A DNA stretch of 64,000 bases, taken from contig NW_020170384.1 in the NCBI RefSeq assembly GCF_000524195.1, positions 1,105,989 through 1,169,988 on the forward strand, written 5' to 3'. The notes under the pieces are model-generated. The model was not told where the DNA came from. It ran no database searches and worked only from the letters and a program-made list of their open reading frames with translations. Shown one piece after another: positions 1 through 11,600 of the stretch (position 1 is the first letter of the stretch; each line of letters begins with the position of its first letter). A program made the translations under genes and the position numbers. Origin of the DNA: Echinococcus granulosus (taxonomy: Eukaryota > Platyhelminthes > Cestoda > Cyclophyllidea > Taeniidae).

Positions 1-2113
1 AATGTTGTGAACTTGGCTATGCGCATGAGGTGACTCCTTTCGCTCTCTCCTCCCGCACCTTTTGAATTCACTTTTTTCCAACTGAAAGTCAATTTAAACT
101 ATTATTTCAACAGCACAAATACCTGGCGATAATAACTCAGCTCCCTAAAAATTTAAAAGCCTAGATGGTCTTATTGTGAAATATGGAGGTTTCATTTTTG
201 GTGATGAATTGTTTTCATATGTTGTCCTTTATGATGCAAAAACATTATAGTCTTAGAAAGTTGCTTACGTCACCCGTGCATACTGCACCAAAGACTCGTC
301 TTTTTACGAAAGCGCCCCGAACATCTTGACAGTTTTGGCGTCTTTGTAAGGTATAACTACAATTCCAAATTTTCATCGCAATGCAACTTTATACACTGGA
401 ATGCCTGACAGTTGCCAAATTATTATGGCCATTTTCCATGTTAGCCCTTCTTTCATCACGCAAATTTTGCCACAGTTCGATGGCTTCCTTACTCCTGTAA
501 AACTACGCCAACATTAATGAACACGATCCATTATCGAAAGAGTGGGGAGCACATAACTTTTTTCTTCAAAACTTAGAGTTTGTGCTTTTGAAGGCAATGA
601 GGAGCTTCAAATCATGTATTTTAACTCGCTATAACTTTGTTATCAAGAACAATCTGTTTATGTCAAGGGTCACAAATGCAAATCGGTAAAAGCAGCAACT
701 CAAGCTGCATAACGGAGCAAGATTGTTTTTGGGTATAGATTTATACCTTTCTGGGGAAGTGGAAGACATGTCAGCCAGCCCGAACTCCGCTCCCGTTTAT
801 TTGCCTAGACTGCGTACTATTTTGGCCGTGGAGCCTACATCCAGCAATAAACAGCTACGCAATGGGTTCGACAGGATTTTGCTCCCTCATTTTATCATGA
901 AATGTTGCTAATGCCTCCTCAGATGAAACCCAGCCATAAACAGATGCACTTTTCTTAAACTAGGTATCACGCCCAGTCAGCAGAAGAGACAAACCGCTGT
1001 TGAACGCAGGATCCAGTATCGCATTTGCAAATCATAGCTCTCAATCAAAGACAGGCAGTAGAGCAAAGCCACGTAACGACATACCGGAGTTGTTGCTACT
1101 TTCCCACCTCCACCTACGTAACAAGCGCCAACACATCGTTTGTGGTGTATGTGATCAAAGCATCTTAATTTAGAATGTGTATATCTGAAAAAGGAGAGAG
1201 CGCAACCACAAGAGAACACGTACATCCACACAGGCATACACACACAGACGGACAAGCGAGATCATCAACTACACCAACTGATTGTCTTCATTGAGGTCAC
1301 AGGAGGAGGATAAAAGGTAGACAGAGAGAAAAGACAATAGGTTTTATGCAAGAGCAAAGGATCTGACCAACCGTCTTCAAAGCAGATCGTGTGTTGGAAT
1401 AGTCGGTGGAACGGCAATCCCATTCACATGTATATTTGCAGACCAGGAAAGGGGGACCCTCCCACTCACCAGCAGTAGCATCATCCAACATAGCCTACGT
1501 GCCTATAGTCCTGATGGAGAATAAATAAGGTTCATAAAATTAGTCAAACACGAGAAAAAAGCCGACATAAATCAAAAAAAAATATACCACAGGTTGGTTG
1601 GGATGTGTATGCGTGTGCGGTATTTGCTGCTGTGTGTTTGTGAAAATGCCCGCCTGCACATCATGTACACAGAGGGCGGCGGTAAAAACATAGGTAACGC
1701 TGTCTAATCACATGGAGACCGGGCAGGGGAAGGGAGAGGAGGGACTAAAGACTGGACAGTGCACTCCGTACGAGAGGAGAAGGGGAAGGGCGAGGCCGAA
1801 AAGGTGCCATGAGGAGATCACCACGCCACACCGCACCCATGTCCCATCCTCTCAACGCCGCCGCATAGATTTAGCTGTAGTTGTGTGCATAACGTGAGAA
1901 TCAAGGCAGAGGTCCATCACCGAACACACACACACACACACAACGATAGAGAGGAAGATGGGATGCGTGCACGTATGCATGGAAGGGGGAAAGGGGGTGG
2001 AAAGCACAAGTGGAGGAGAAAGACAAGACAAGGGACGAACACGCACGCGCGCACACAAGAAGGGAGGAAGTGAGACAGGGAGGCAGAGATGCAAAGACAG
2101 AAAGCGATCACGA
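1..2113. other. FNDC3 3' flank and probable 3' UTR
   Basis: No convincing gene is seen. Immediately after the FNDC3 stop (about 1900-2113) the minus strand is CU-rich and UG-rich and includes a CA/TG dinucleotide run. The only AATAAA I found on the minus strand downstream of the stop is at 801-796, which would imply a 3' UTR of about 1.3 kb. A TTG-started 62-codon frame at 723-911 shows no recognisable content. Confidence 0.5.
1924..1942. repeat. (CA)n microsatellite
   Basis: An uninterrupted run of about nine CA units. On the transcribed strand of FNDC3 it is a (UG)n run about 170 nt after the stop codon. Confidence 0.9.
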
Positions 2114-2662
2114 CTACTGGTGGTACTGACGCCCACGAGTGGCATAAAGAGCAGCCCGTGCAGAGGAACTGCTGTCTTCTAGGGAGCCACCACCACCAGG
2201 CCACTTAGCAGCTGGCGAGACATCGTCGGAAAACTTGAGAAGAAACTGATTTGCAAACCAGGCGCAGAGCAGTGTGAATAGCACAAAACCGATGACAAAT
2301 AAGCAGGCCATTCGACGCTGGGCACGCTCCCGTGATGAGGTCATGGAGTGACCACTGATGTGTCGAAAGAACGCGTACGCACGCAAGCGTTGAAACATTG
2401 CGATGAGGTGGTTCACAGCTAACATGGATGGGCGTCGAGGCGGAGGGGATGGCGACTTCTCCTGCGCCGAATGTGTTGTCGATGGAGGCAGAGTCGCACG
2501 ACAATTGACGAGCGTCGATCTGAGCAACACGAAGTTGATCAACTCGCTTACGAATGTTCGCTTTTTTGGCAGAGTTGTGAAAGCCGTACCAACGGAGAAG
2601 GGACCGTGTATCAGCATTATCTTTGCGCATGTGGAACTCGATGAGGAAGCTGGTAATGGGGT
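2114..2662 (-). CDS. FNDC3: FNDC3 coding exon 19 (end of FN3-9, membrane anchor, stop)
   Basis: The exon encodes residues 2403-2584 and the TAG at 2116-2114. HGPFSVGTAFTTLPKKR matches VGPYSTTVLFISQR, the last strand of the ninth FN3 domain. A basic stretch (RERAQRR) precedes a hydrophobic helix, ACLFVIGFVLFTLLCAWF, at about residues 2520-2542, which fits the C-terminal anchor of the family. About 40 residues follow the helix, more than in vertebrates. I take the acceptor as TATTCTAG at 2664-2663, because this frame has an in-frame stop just there and the exon cannot extend further. Confidence 0.87.
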   Translation of the reverse strand, partial: TPLPASSSSSTCAKIMLIHGPFSVGTAFTTLPKKRTFVSELINFVLLRSTLVNCRATLPPSTTHSAQEKSPSPPPRRPSMLAVNHLIAMFQRLRAYAFFRHISGHSMTSSRERAQRRMACLFVIGFVLFTLLCAWFANQFLLKFSDDVSPAAKWPGGGGSLEDSSSSARAALYATRGRQYHQ

Positions 2663-5600
2663 CTAGAATAGAGTTGCGCATAAGCCAAATCGTGTTTTTG
2701 CTCTGTAAGACTTCCAATCCACGTTTTGCAAAATATAGAAGCAGACCTGTAGAGTAACAAGTTCCTGATCGACTTCGGCCTTAGAAGTCGAAAGAGGTAG
2801 TTGCTCCGGATGTTCGGTTTGGCAACAGCGGATGGCACAGACTCTGGCGATGTAGTTGGTACCAGAGGCAAGGTTACTAATGGTGCAAGAAGTCCCCGCT
2901 CCCCGGTAGACCGTCACCGCCTCCTCCTCCCCTTCCCACGCCTCTGTTAGCACCCCTGCCGTAGTCACGGTTTCAGACTCAGTCGATGGTGAAGATCCCA
3001 ACGCCGTTTTTGTAATGGTGGTTGTACTAGAGATGCCAGGGACGCGGGTTAACTGAACCAGATAGATCAACGGGTCATGTCCCATTTTATTCAGTGTCGG
3101 CCACTGAAGTTTGCATTGAGTGTGAGAGACGTCAACCACTTGTGGTGCTGATGGCAATCAAAAAGAACAAATAGAGATTTGATTAATCTCAAAAAAGCTA
3201 CTCGGAAAGGGTAATCCTAACAAAACATTTAATTATGTGAAAGCAACATGAGTCGCCTCATTTTTAAAGGAACCTTCTTTTCACTCACGCACGAAAGGGT
3301 GAAGTTATTTAACAACGGTTTTTACCTTCAACAGGTGGTGGTTGTGAGTAAGCGGTCTTTTCATGCAGGACCTCGGAGAAGGCGCCTTTTCCGCTGATAT
3401 TAACTGCGGCAACACGAAAGTAGTAGCGTGTGGCCTCTGACAGTTTGCGCACCTTAAAAGAGGTTTGTGGTCCCTCGAAGATGGTTACCCAGCCCCTGCG
3501 AAACATTAATGTGTGCGTAAGGAACGGTGGAGTGAGGAAGGTGTTAGGTGAGGCAGTAAGTAAATGTGTGACTTTGTGATCGAAAGTACAACTCACTTTG
3601 ATTCCGGTTTTTTGCTCATTTCGAGGATGTACTTGATATTGGTCGAGGTCGAGGGTTTCGACTTCGGGTGCACCTCATCGGTTTCGTGCGAGTCGACGGA
3701 CGAAGACCACCGAAGTTTGATACCACTCGCGGTGGTTCCAACACAACACAGCGTCAGCGGCAATGGAAGCGGTGGGAGGGTGGAAAAGTGGAGAATTCCT
3801 GAGAAGGGACTAACGCCGACAGCATTCAGCGCCTGCACACGGACTCTACGGGCAAAAGTCAACCAATGAGAATGTTGGGTTAGTTTACAAGTGTGTTTAG
3901 AACAGAATAAGGGGGAACCGCATGAAAATTATAAGATTAGCCAGAAAAAAATGATGTTAGTGTTTTACAAAATGTGTAGTAAGAAAACGTAACTTCTTGG
4001 TTGAAAAGAAAATCACAACCGTAACTTACTTTGGTAAGTGCGAGATCTTAGAACAGTGATTTTGAATTCCGGCGTTTAAAAAAGATCTTTATTAAAACAC
4101 TACCACTTACGCGAGATTTAAGAAATTTGAAGCCCGGAAAGGGTGTGCTCAGAGGCATAAAGGAGTTTGGATGAGGCAATATGCAAGGGGCGTAACTCAA
4201 TTGTACTTTTGCTCTACCCTCCTCGCATCCAAGATTACATCAGCCTCAAACAAATTCTTCAAGAGAAAAACCTGCCATTAGAAAAGTATTATTAAGCTCT
4301 AAAGAAAGGTTTCATAATTTGCCGCATTTTCCAAGCTTACGAGTGTTTCTAGGGCGGCTTTTTGGGCTGAAGAAAAGCTTAACTATCAATAATGATGCAT
4401 GCTTTATCTCGTTGTAGGTAATCGGGTTTAAGGCTATCCCCTTCGGTGGCCATAATTTCTTGTCTCAGGTAATGCAAATCTAGATAAGCACCTTTCCCAT
4501 TGTCAGAGCGCAGCTGATGAATACTCAAGTGCACCGGCAAGGTAGTAAAACCGACACCTGCTAGGCAACAAGTAATAATGAACCTTCCTCCTTAAACCAT
4601 CATCTGATGAAGCGACATCTAGATCGCCTGCCCACTTCATGCAACACAATCTATCAACGTCTCCTTCCAAAGACACACTGACCACTTCATATGATTAGCA
4701 ACGTGAATGTAAGGGAAACTGTTATTTTTGAGAAGGTAAGATAAATATGAGGCCTGTTCATCCAAATAGTACATGTCAACAACCCCAACTACACTTAAAC
4801 ATATTAGGGTAGTTGACTGGCCACTGACAGACTGTGGTGCACAGTTGTGCCCGCGTTATGATATGTACCTCCGAATAGGAACCTCAAGATTAAAGGAACA
4901 ACCGGTACAGTCATTTTGACCAAAGATAAGAAGTGCGAACTTTAACCCACATTTCCCTGTACCAGTGCCAGTGATGAATCGACGCAAAACACGCAGAGCG
5001 TGGTTAGGAAGGAAAATTTGGCAACTTTTGTTTACCGTGAGTTTCTGAAAAAAAAGGCTAAAGCCATACTGCTCGAGAGAGGCACCAACTATCACGATAA
5101 ATTGGATTTAACACGTTGATTAATCAGCAATAGTATACTGAATAACTATGAAATGGTGATACCATTGACGTGCTAATGATTGATAATGTCAGCCTATAGT
5201 TATTAGGTACAATTATTTACCTTAAATCACTATACGTTTTCCTGCCACTAATGCTGAGGGATAGAACGAAAGCAGTGATCTGAAAATTTTGGTTGAGAGC
5301 TCAGCAAGACAGACCTTTATTAGACAATTCTCACCTTATCCAACATTGAATTCCTCTTACACAACAAAATTAAGTAAAGCTTTGGCTGATGCGTGACTCA
5401 ACCCTAAATTCCGAGTTCGAGGTTAGAATTTACGCAGGATAGTTATTTTTTATCCTTTACGAAATATTTGTGTGGTTGAGTTAGCTTCGTGGACGATACT
5501 ATTAAAATAGGCTTTTCGGAGAACCTATGCCCCTAAAATGACCAGTTAGGCGATACAAATGACGCTGGTTAAAAGACGAGGAGTGGTACTTCTGAATCAT

Positions 5601-8600
5601 TGTAAGAATACTTTTATGGGTACCAAACCCGAGCTAAGATCGGTAACACATCCGATGCAAGAGTCTTAGAGGACAATCGACCATCGTAACAACCCAGATT
5701 TCTTATGGCTCTAATGACACCATCGCTTGCACTACTAAACCTCCTAAGCAAACTGCTGCTCTAGAAATAACGAATGGGATTATCCTCAGATCAAGAACAT
5801 CTTACATCTATTTCATTGTTTTAAACTCGATTAATCTATTCACAATACTATTTGATGCAGCCACTTAAGAGCGCTTGCCATGCATTTGTAAGTCAGGACG
5901 TCTAACATGTGGCGCTGGTAACTAACACATTAAAGCGTAATCCTAAAACCCACCGATACTTAGCTCCGATTTCCAGTCCGGTAAGAGTGTAGTAGACGTA
6001 TTCCATGACGCCCATTGCACCGGGTGGATGACGTACTCTGAGACCCAGGGATTTGGAAACGCTCGCATGAAGATGCTGGTAATGGTGTTGATGACCACTT
6101 TCCGAAGAGACATTGGAGGAGAGTCCGGAACCTGAATCGATACCTAGAGAGAGGAGGGGAGAGGGCGAGGCCGAGACCGGGGAGGATTGAAGGAGGAGGC
6201 TGGAGGGACCGGGAATGCAGAAGACGTCTCGAAGGTCGCCACAATCCCCGTTATTAAGTCTATCTCCTACTTCCCCTGCACTTCCGCCTCTCTCCACCCT
6301 CACGGCCTCCTCCTCCGAGAAAGAGTCAGGAGGTGGAGGCAGAGATGGAGGTGGTAGTGGCAGAGATTCCGTTACTTTTGCTTGAATAAGATCTTCACCG
6401 TCAACATAAAGAGGGAGGTATACAGTGTGAGAGTGACTTGTTCCAGTCGACAGGGCGGGTGTCGAGGTCTGACCATTGGTGTAGCGAGTCACTTCAAGAT
6501 TGTAACCTGGATAAAGAGTGGCAGAAACCGGCCGTGCTTTTGCGGATTCGGATCTCAAGACACCACAAAAAGTACGCAAAAAGTCCAACCTTTTTACAGC
6601 GCTATTGTCATCGGTCAACTTCACCGGTTACAAATTGACATCACTTTCAAACTGAGGGGACAAATTAATGATACAAAATGAACTAATATAGGAGACGATT
6701 TTACACTTAAATCTGTGGCATTTAAACCAGCATAAAACGAAAAGGGATGAGTGGACTTTTCTGACCGTGTTCCACATTTGTCCTAGGTTTGCATATCCAT
6801 GAAACCCAGGATATTCAAAAATATAGTTCAGCCGCGACTTAGATGAGTGAAAGCATTTTGTAGCCATACTTAAGGTGATATTGTAGAATGGATGATAAAG
6901 TGCAATTACTTGGACGGCTATATGAGCTGAAAAAATTTACGAAGTTGGTTTTTCAAGACCCAAAGCCAACTTCAATTTAGGAATTTGTTAACAAGCATGC
7001 ATACCAGGGGGAAACCAGCCTAGTGAAACTAGTTTCTTGCAATCACTGCCAGTTTTAACTTACCTGTGTCGGTCAAGTCAAATGACGGTCTCTGCAAATA
7101 GCAAAAGGCCAGGCCTTCATTAAATGTTATCAGTAAGTTTTATGCCTCATTGTGAGGACAAAAAATCACTGTTCCTATTCTACTCATACGCCTTTATTGG
7201 CGAATGTAGAGTTAAAAATCTCCAAGTGTTTATTTTCAAAAGGTGAGGTTTCATAAATCACTCGTTAAATGGGCGAACATATTTGTCTCAGTAGGGACGA
7301 ATTAGCTGCTTTGTGCTAATAGGATGATGGAATAATGACTGTTTTTTGTCAAAATCACCCAAAACAACAATAGACTAATTAGTGTCAACAAAACAAATTA
7401 TAAAACAATTCTCTTGTGAATGAGCTATTCATAGGTCAGATTTCGATACCACTTTGCGCTCTTGGGCCCCGAGGAAAACATTTTAACCAGGCAATCATGA
7501 AGTGTAGGTTGTATTCCTGAAATACACATGATCTTATTGAAAGATGCAGGAGCATTACCACTGAAAAAGGGACTACATTCATTTGGAGAAAGCAGTTCAT
7601 TCAGAAATGTATCGAAGCTTCAGCTTCAGACTTGAAAAGTATCCTCTAAACGAATTCCTTGCATTTTAGAAAAAACAGAAACGAAACTCCTGACGTCGTG
7701 TTAGCCCAAAATTCGATGGCAGTCTAAATGAAACTGTGGAACGCTTTCCCGTACCTCTTATTCTATCAAAACCCGATCATAGCTCAAGTCAACCAATTCG
7801 CGTCGCATTAAGAAGAGCTTTCACATACAGGACAGCGACTGAATGTACTTATTCTTATCCAAAGTAATCTATAGCATATATCTATTTTATGGAAAATAAC
7901 GGTAGAAATCCGTGCTCCAAATCTGAAAGCCTTGATTTCTGGACAACTGACTGAGCCACATAGCATAGTGATGATGAGAGTTAAACGTCTAATCGTGTAT
8001 CCTCAACTCCAGACTAATAATTGCAACTTCGAAATGTTCGCAGATGAGGTTAAAAAATGTCCAAAAAAACACAGCGAAAGGGTATTTAAAAAAACATGCA
8101 GGTCCGAATTTGTTTGAAGTTAATTGGGTTTCTAATTCACTCTATACGAATGTAAGCAGACCAAATTGAGATGTAGAATTGGCACGTAAAAAGAGGACAA
8201 GAGCCGAATGGAAAACTATTAAAGCCTTTCCAGAGAGCAGAATTACATCTTTCGCAAAGCGTGCAGTCAAAGCTGGATAATGTCGGTACAGACGTCCAGA
8301 AAGATGTTTCAAGTGGTAGATGAGCTGCCAAGGTTTACTAGGCGATGGGGGAATGACACTGTAACAATTATGACAGACGTTTATTTGTTTCAGGGGCAAC
8401 GGTGGCTTCCCATACCTTCCACCAAATACAGAATGTGCATAGATGTCCGCAAATATCTCCAAATTTTTGGACACTGCAGTTGTATGAAATTTTCGACGTT
8501 TCGGAGAAGAAGGAGTGGTCTACGCATTCAGATGAAAATCAAATTAGAGATTGCCATTTAAAATTTATTTTGATAAACTACTTCCCCAAAGCACTATAAA

Positions 8601-11600
8601 TGGTCTGCTAATTTTAACGGAGAAAACTATGCCATAAATTTAAAATTTATTTTGCTAGCAAGCTCCGAGATTAATTTAATGAATTAAATGCCCGAAATCC
8701 GGAGTAGGACCAAAGCTCAGTCGTCCAATTGCATTTACGCAGTGTAACGAATGTCACATGCACAAGCAACGTTAAATCCTTGATAGAAAAGGTTCTGGCG
8801 ATTCAACAGAAAAATGCACATGCGTAACCAATTGAGTTTTACTTCATTAGAACAATTCTTTTAAATTTAATAACCAAAATTTAAATGCGAAAAGTACTCA
8901 AATTCCAAACGATAAAGAATAAGCAAGACTTTATAAAAGAAATGGACGAAATTCAGGTTTTCGCCGTTAACATGCAGGAATGATAAAGTAAATCTCGTTG
9001 TTTTTTTGAAAAGCGGTCTTAACAATGGCCTGGAGACTAACGTGAGTGTTGAATAAATAAAGAAATTAGTGGTAAGAATATCTGTTTGCGAAAATATTGC
9101 AGCGCCTAACGAAGTGCCAGAGGTTGGGCTAAGGTCACTCTTCTCGTGGAGCTGCATCCTGAACGTAACAAATCCCCGAGAGTTAGCTAACATCTTCGGT
9201 AGCTTTTGTTGTCTACACCAATTCACGATACCCTCTCAATTAATTTCAAAAGGGAGCCAACTTTACTGACTTCACAACTTTTCAAGAGTAAATCGTTAGA
9301 CAAATATTTTAAGAAAAATAATAGTCAAGGAGGGGAGGGGGAGGAAGAAACGGAACACATTGACAATCCAACACTAGAATGGAGACACAAAAAAATGAAC
9401 AAGAACTGCATGTATTATTTGCATCAATGCTCGATAACTTTCATTATCCTTGTCTCATCACATTGCTGCTATGCAATACTGTCTGTGCCTAGTCCACTTC
9501 GGTTCCGGTTACTCCAAGGTCCTACCACTACCGCAATTGAGTAGTTCTGCATTCGAACTTCTCGTATTTAATTTTACTATTAGGACAATAATACTAAGGT
9601 GTCATATCTTTGTCTATTCTTCTAAAAATAAAATAGTAAAACATAGCGTAAGCTGATAAACTGTTCATCAAAATGAAGGGATTAAGAAGCGCATACTGGT
9701 GATGGGGCAGCCATTGTCAAAAGGAGCGATCCAGACAAGGCGGGCAGTGGTCATGGAGACACCGCCAACAGAAATCTCTGCTTCAGGGGCTGCTGCAGCG
9801 GCAGGCGTCGCCAGGAGCGAGGAAGAATCCAGGGTAAGACCGGAAGGCTGGTCAGGTCGAGCAGCAGGCATTACACAGCTCCCCACAGGGCTCCATCCTC
9901 CTGCGCCCGCCGCATTTACAGCTCGCACGCGAAAGGCAATTCGCGAGGCCGGTTGCAAATCATGCAGTTCGAAATGTCGTTCTAAGCCCGAGTATACCTC
10001 GTAAAGGGTTGGAAGAAAACAGCTTATTAAGGTTTGGTTATTTCAAAATCCTGTAATTTGAACTGAAATACTGGTCTTCCACCCCTTTAACACGTATATA
10101 ATACGGTTAATTTCAAATAAAAACACAATATGTTGGGTTCAGGAATAACTTGAGGGCCACAAAAAAGGACTTTGTTGGACGTGACAATAGACTTTAAGGA
10201 CAGCTGCAGTTAAGCTAGAATTCACCTTCAGTGGATAAATGGAGTAAGCGCTTAGATTTGTGTCATACGTAGCAAGCAAATGGCTTTTATGTGATTTTTA
10301 GNNNNNNNNNNNNNNNNNNNNNNNNNNNNNNNNNNNNNNNNNNNNNNNNNNNNNNNNNNNNNNNNNNNNNNNNNNNNNNNNNNNNNNNNNNNNNNNNNNN
10401 NGTAGCAAAATTCACACGAACCACTTTGGTCACTTGATATAAACACACTCGAGCAAAATGAATGGTATATTTTAGCAATCTTACAAATATTTGCCAGTTT
10501 AGCATCCATAAAAGTAAATGACAAAGCGTAGCTTTCCCAATTTTAGACGCATAAAAGCGTAAAACTAGTGGAAATACAAATAAAAATCACTCTCCTATTA
10601 TATAAAGACTGATAAGTTAGTTTCCCAAATACATCAAGTTTGCAAAATAGCTTGATCGTAGGTATTAACTACTTAGGGTTTAGCAATTCAAGCCACTTTT
10701 CAGGCGAAAATGCTTTAAACGGGCACTACACCTGCGAATCTGGATTTAGGCAGTGAAAAATAGTCTTATATAGGTACATAATCTGAGATTGCAAATGTGG
10801 GGTTGATAATTTGCGATCTAAGCGGATCATGAAATATAGCCAAGTGTACAACACAGCGCCGTTCCAAGTTACTTTTCTTCTTACCACTAGAGCATTTCGC
10901 ACGTTTGTCTGAAGAAAAAGGCTACTTTGTAGCTTAGGAATAAAACCATGCTTGAGCTAAGATGCTTTACAGCACACATAATTTGAATTTCTACTTATTT
11001 TATTAAAAGGAAATGAAAACAAAGATCCTTGAAACTACATCGAATGAAAACAATGAAATTGAACAAAAACTAACCAGTTGGAAACCATCATTTAGACACT
11101 TAGAGATTCCCATGGAAGGAGAACACGAACTAGGGTTTCTCGATCCGGAAACATTGTTAGTCTCGGTGGTCAGAAGTAGTATTTCCTCATCGTGTTCACG
11201 TCCAGACGGAGTGCAGGTCTGTGAGGGTTCATCGACACGCGGTTGCCACTCAACACGATACTCGGTGATGGAGGCGCCGTTAGTCTGCCCCACCTCCTCC
11301 CAACTCACCAACACACTGGTTGCAGAGGTCGGTTTCACTCGCGGTGGCGCCCCAGGAGCTGATGGCGGTGATGGTGCCGTAGCAAAGGTACTCCATTCAG
11401 ACCACTCCGACCAACCAGTCGAATTTCTAGCACGTACCCGGAAGGCAAACAACTGGCCAGAGTGAAGGCCCCGGACCTCACAACTGTTCTCCACACCCGC
11501 AAAGACTAACCGTGAGGGGGTGGCAATGCTGGTCTGGTGCTGAGGACTAGAGGTGACGGAACCGGGAGCAGAGAGCACTCCCGCTGCTATTGCCGCCACG

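Noticed and set aside
796..801. AATAAA on the minus strand as the certain FNDC3 polyadenylation site
   Set aside because: It is the only match found, but it is 1.3 kb from the stop and has no clear downstream GU-rich element, so it is mentioned but not annotated as a terminator.
2205..2717. 170-codon minus-strand frame across the last FNDC3 intron
   Set aside because: It reads through the intron in a frame that lacks the FN3 strand HGPFS and the membrane helix. The spliced frame has both.
10252..10524. Minus-strand frames across the first N block
   Set aside because: They exist only because the N block is read as open. There is no evidence for coding on either side.
11013..11465. 150-codon plus-strand frame opposite FNDC3 exon 13
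   Set aside because: It is antisense to clear FN3 coding sequence and has no recognisable content.
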